NCBI GenBank assembly: GCA_002451465.1
Contig: DKCJ01000016.1
Span: 1 to 16,858, forward strand
Source: Caryophanales bacterium UBA6877
Lineage (GTDB): Bacteria > Bacillota_I > Bacilli_A > RFN20 > CAG-826
Length of the DNA: 16,858 nt
Direction of reading: 5' to 3'
In this document: in pieces, positions 15,358 through 16,858 of the stretch
Layout: each line of letters opens with the position of its first letter
Position numbering within the stretch: the stretch's first letter is position 1
The notes under the pieces: model-generated
Told to the model about the DNA's origin: nothing
The model's input: the letters and a program-made list of their open reading frames with translations, nothing else
Database searches by the model: none
Made by a program: the position numbers and the translations under genes

Positions 15358-16080
15358 ATGGTGAAAGAAATTACGAAAGCATTAAATAGTGCGAAAACTG
15401 TCATCTTTTTAGATTTTGAAGGCACACAATTTACTCAAGAAATAATTGCTATAGGAGCCGTAAAAGTCCAATTAGATAATAAAAATCAAATCAAAAAAAT
15501 ATTCCCAGGTTTTAAAGTATTTGTAAAATCTCATGGCGAAGTTGGTTCAGTTGTAACAAAACTTACAGGCATAACAGATGTTCAACTTCAAAAAGACGGA
15601 ATAAATTTTTTGTCTGCAATGAAGTCTTTTAAAAATTATGTTGGTACACATTTCAATATAAAATTTATAACATATGGAAATTTTGATATGCGTTTATTAC
15701 ATCAAACATCTGTTATAGCTGGACTTGCCGAAGATAGTTTTATAAAAAGCATTTATAAAAACTATATCGATTTTTCTACCTTGATGGGTAGATACATAAA
15801 AAATAAAAAAGGTTCACAATTATCACTACATGACGCATTAACTATTTTCAATATAACTCCTCAAGGTGACGCCCATGATCCTGAATTTGATGCATATAAC
15901 CTAATGCTTCTTTATAAAGGGATTTTAAAAAACAAATCTATAGTTTGTAAAGAATACACAAAAGTACTATTAAATAACCGTGTATATCCCGCCCCAATTT
16001 CTAAACTGATAAGACATTTAAAAACAAAAGGTGTAGTAACTATGGATGATTTTAAAAAATATATTGAGGAAGATATTTAA
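15358..16080 (+). CDS. DEDDh-family 3'-5' exonuclease (DnaQ-like)
   Basis: A 240-residue protein with a complete DEDDh exonuclease site: motif I FLDFEGT (Asp19, Glu21), motif II YGNFDMRLL (Asp110) and motif III HDPEFDAYN (His173, Asp178, H-x4-D spacing). The fold covers about residues 12-190. A C-terminal tail of about 50 residues (LNNRVYPAPISKLIRHLKTKGVVTMDDFKKY) has no domain I recognise. The spacing and DFEGT motif resemble KapD/ERI1-type exonucleases more than the polymerase III proofreading subunit, but the substrate (RNA or DNA) cannot be told. The start is uncertain in its initiation mode, with ATG then GTG directly downstream of a perfect promoter and no SD at normal spacing; nothing else can start before motif I. 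It is joined to recU by a one-base overlap (TAATG). Confidence 0.82.
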   Translation: MVKEITKALNSAKTVIFLDFEGTQFTQEIIAIGAVKVQLDNKNQIKKIFPGFKVFVKSHGEVGSVVTKLTGITDVQLQKDGINFLSAMKSFKNYVGTHFNIKFITYGNFDMRLLHQTSVIAGLAEDSFIKSIYKNYIDFSTLMGRYIKNKKGSQLSLHDALTIFNITPQGDAHDPEFDAYNLMLLYKGILKNKSIVCKEYTKVLLNNRVYPAPISKLIRHLKTKGVVTMDDFKKYIEEDI

Positions 16081-16640
16081 TGATTAATTACCCAATTGGA
16101 ATCACCAAAAAATGTAAAACAATTTCGTATAAAAATAGAGGGATGAACCTCGAATCATTAATAAACGAGACTAATTATTATTATTTAATAAACAATAAAG
16201 CTGTTATTTATAAAAAGCCAACACCAATAAAAATTATCAAAATGAACCCTGATAAAAAACGCATTATAAATGCCGTTTTCGATAAGCATTCAACAACCGA
16301 TTATAATGGAGTATATAAAGGTTATTATATTGATTTTGAAGCAAAATCAACTAAGAGTAAAACGAGCTTTAATTTAAACAATTTAAAGTCTTGTCAAATT
16401 TCACATTTTCGTAAAATTTTAATGCAGAAAGCCATTACTTTTTTAATTATTGAATTTTCAACTTTAGAGCAATATTATGTTTTACCTGCAATTTTTTTGT
16501 TAAATTTTATTGATAACACGAATAAGAAATCTATACCACTAAAATATATTCAAGAAAATAGTTATGAAATAAAAAGAACCATAAATCCACCATTGGATTA
16601 TTTAAAATCAGTTGATTTATTTTTAAAAAATAAACAATAA
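16080..16640 (+). CDS. recU: Holliday junction resolvase RecU
   Basis: A Mg-dependent endonuclease that cuts Holliday junctions in Gram-positive recombination and chromosome segregation. Family motifs in order: NRGMNLESLINETNYYY (19-35), KKPTPIKIIKM (45-55), STTDYNGVYKGYYIDFEAK (71-89) with the catalytic Asp74, Asp85, Glu87 and Lys89 of the nuclease core, then KTSFNL and a conserved Gln/His pair (QISHF). All catalytic residues are present. The 186-residue length is near the usual 200. In Bacillus recU is followed by ponA; here it is followed at once by convergent nth, so no penicillin-binding protein is present. The start overlaps the exonuclease stop, and GAGGA upstream can act as an SD. Confidence 0.95.
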   Translation: MINYPIGITKKCKTISYKNRGMNLESLINETNYYYLINNKAVIYKKPTPIKIIKMNPDKKRIINAVFDKHSTTDYNGVYKGYYIDFEAKSTKSKTSFNLNNLKSCQISHFRKILMQKAITFLIIEFSTLEQYYVLPAIFLLNFIDNTNKKSIPLKYIQENSYEIKRTINPPLDYLKSVDLFLKNKQ

Positions 16641-16858
16641 TTTTTATCTTTAAGCAAACAATTTTTACATAATGGATTTCTAGCTTTGCAATAATTTCGC
16701 CCAAAGAAGATAAATTTGTGATGCAAATCAATCCAATCTTTTTTCTCAAAACATTTTTCGAGTTTTTTCTCAATTATAAGAGGATTATCATTAACGTCAG
16801 CTAAACCTAACCTTTTACTAACTCTTGCAACATGTGTATCTACAGGAAAAGAAGGGAT
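16598..16858 (-). CDS. nth: Endonuclease III (nth), 3' part, cut by window edge
   Basis: The last 86 codons of a minus-strand gene that continues past the right edge. FPVDTHVARVSKRLGLA carries the catalytic Asp region (VDTHV) of this DNA glycosylase/AP lyase, followed by HHKFIFFGRNYCKA. The [4Fe-4S] loop has four Cys with spacing C-x6-C-x2-C-x7-C; the usual last spacing is x5. The catalytic Lys lies outside the window. The stop (TAA at 16598-16600) is inside recU, so the two convergent genes overlap by 43 bases. There is no start codon in the window because the gene is cut. In Bacillus nth lies close to recU, in agreement. Confidence 0.92.
   Translation of the reverse strand: MPSFPVDTHVARVSKRLGLADVNDNPLIIEKKLEKCFEKKDWIDLHHKFIFFGRNYCKARNPLCKNCLLKDKNYCLFFKNKSTDFK

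Noticed and set aside
16531..16773. Minus-strand 80-codon open frame across recU end and nth
   Set aside because: It is in another frame from the true nth C-terminus, which has VDTHV and the cluster cysteines; it has no recognisable motif.
1..16858. Mobile element, prophage or defence island
   Set aside because: No transposase, integrase, terminal repeats or att-like duplications; all genes are housekeeping or transporters with even composition.

Overview
The window looks like chromosomal housekeeping DNA from a very AT-rich, low-GC Gram-positive bacterium (Bacillota; Bacilli, or a relative of the Mollicutes). Four things support this: the extreme A+T and Lys/Asn/Ile-rich proteins; strong AGGAGG-type Shine-Dalgarno (SD) sites; a Bacillus-type (type B) RNase P RNA; and local gene neighbours familiar from Bacillus (gpsB next to rnpB; recA, rny, ymdB, miaB and a YlbF/YmcA-family gene in order; recU near nth). 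Several genes stop at TGA and Trp is written TGG, so this is not the UGA=Trp code of Mycoplasma. No sporulation gene is visible in the places where Bacillus has spoVS and cotE.

Layout, in the direction of transcription (mostly the minus strand, right to left). At 14910-15260 lies gpsB (cell division), followed at once by rnpB (about 14566-14908), pgsA (phosphatidylglycerophosphate synthase) and recA. A good promoter at about 12690-12718 then starts a tightly packed run: rny (RNase Y), ymdB, miaB, a short YlbF/YmcA-family gene, miaA, tcdA and fhs. These are joined by overlaps or gaps of a few bases. The run joins mRNA decay (RNase Y, its YmcA/YlbF-type partner, YmdB) to tRNA position-37 modification (MiaA, MiaB, TcdA) and one-carbon metabolism (formate-tetrahydrofolate ligase). 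After fhs come two large ABC exporters of MacB-like architecture, each an ATPase fused to an FtsX-type permease and overlapping by 4 bases. Last is a cold-shock protein gene with its own promoter and a clear terminator.

At the right end, a plus-strand pair diverges from gpsB: a DEDDh 3'-5' exonuclease and recU (Holliday-junction resolvase), overlapping by one base. Convergent with recU, and overlapping its end, is the 3' part of nth (endonuclease III), which runs off the window.

There is no sign of a phage, transposon, CRISPR array or defence island. The most unusual points are the two divergent sigma-A promoters between gpsB and the exonuclease, which may give a leaderless exonuclease mRNA; the exonuclease-recU pairing; the large Cys-containing outer domain in one of the two ABC exporters; and sequence departures in FTHFS, RecA and the Nth iron-sulfur motif.
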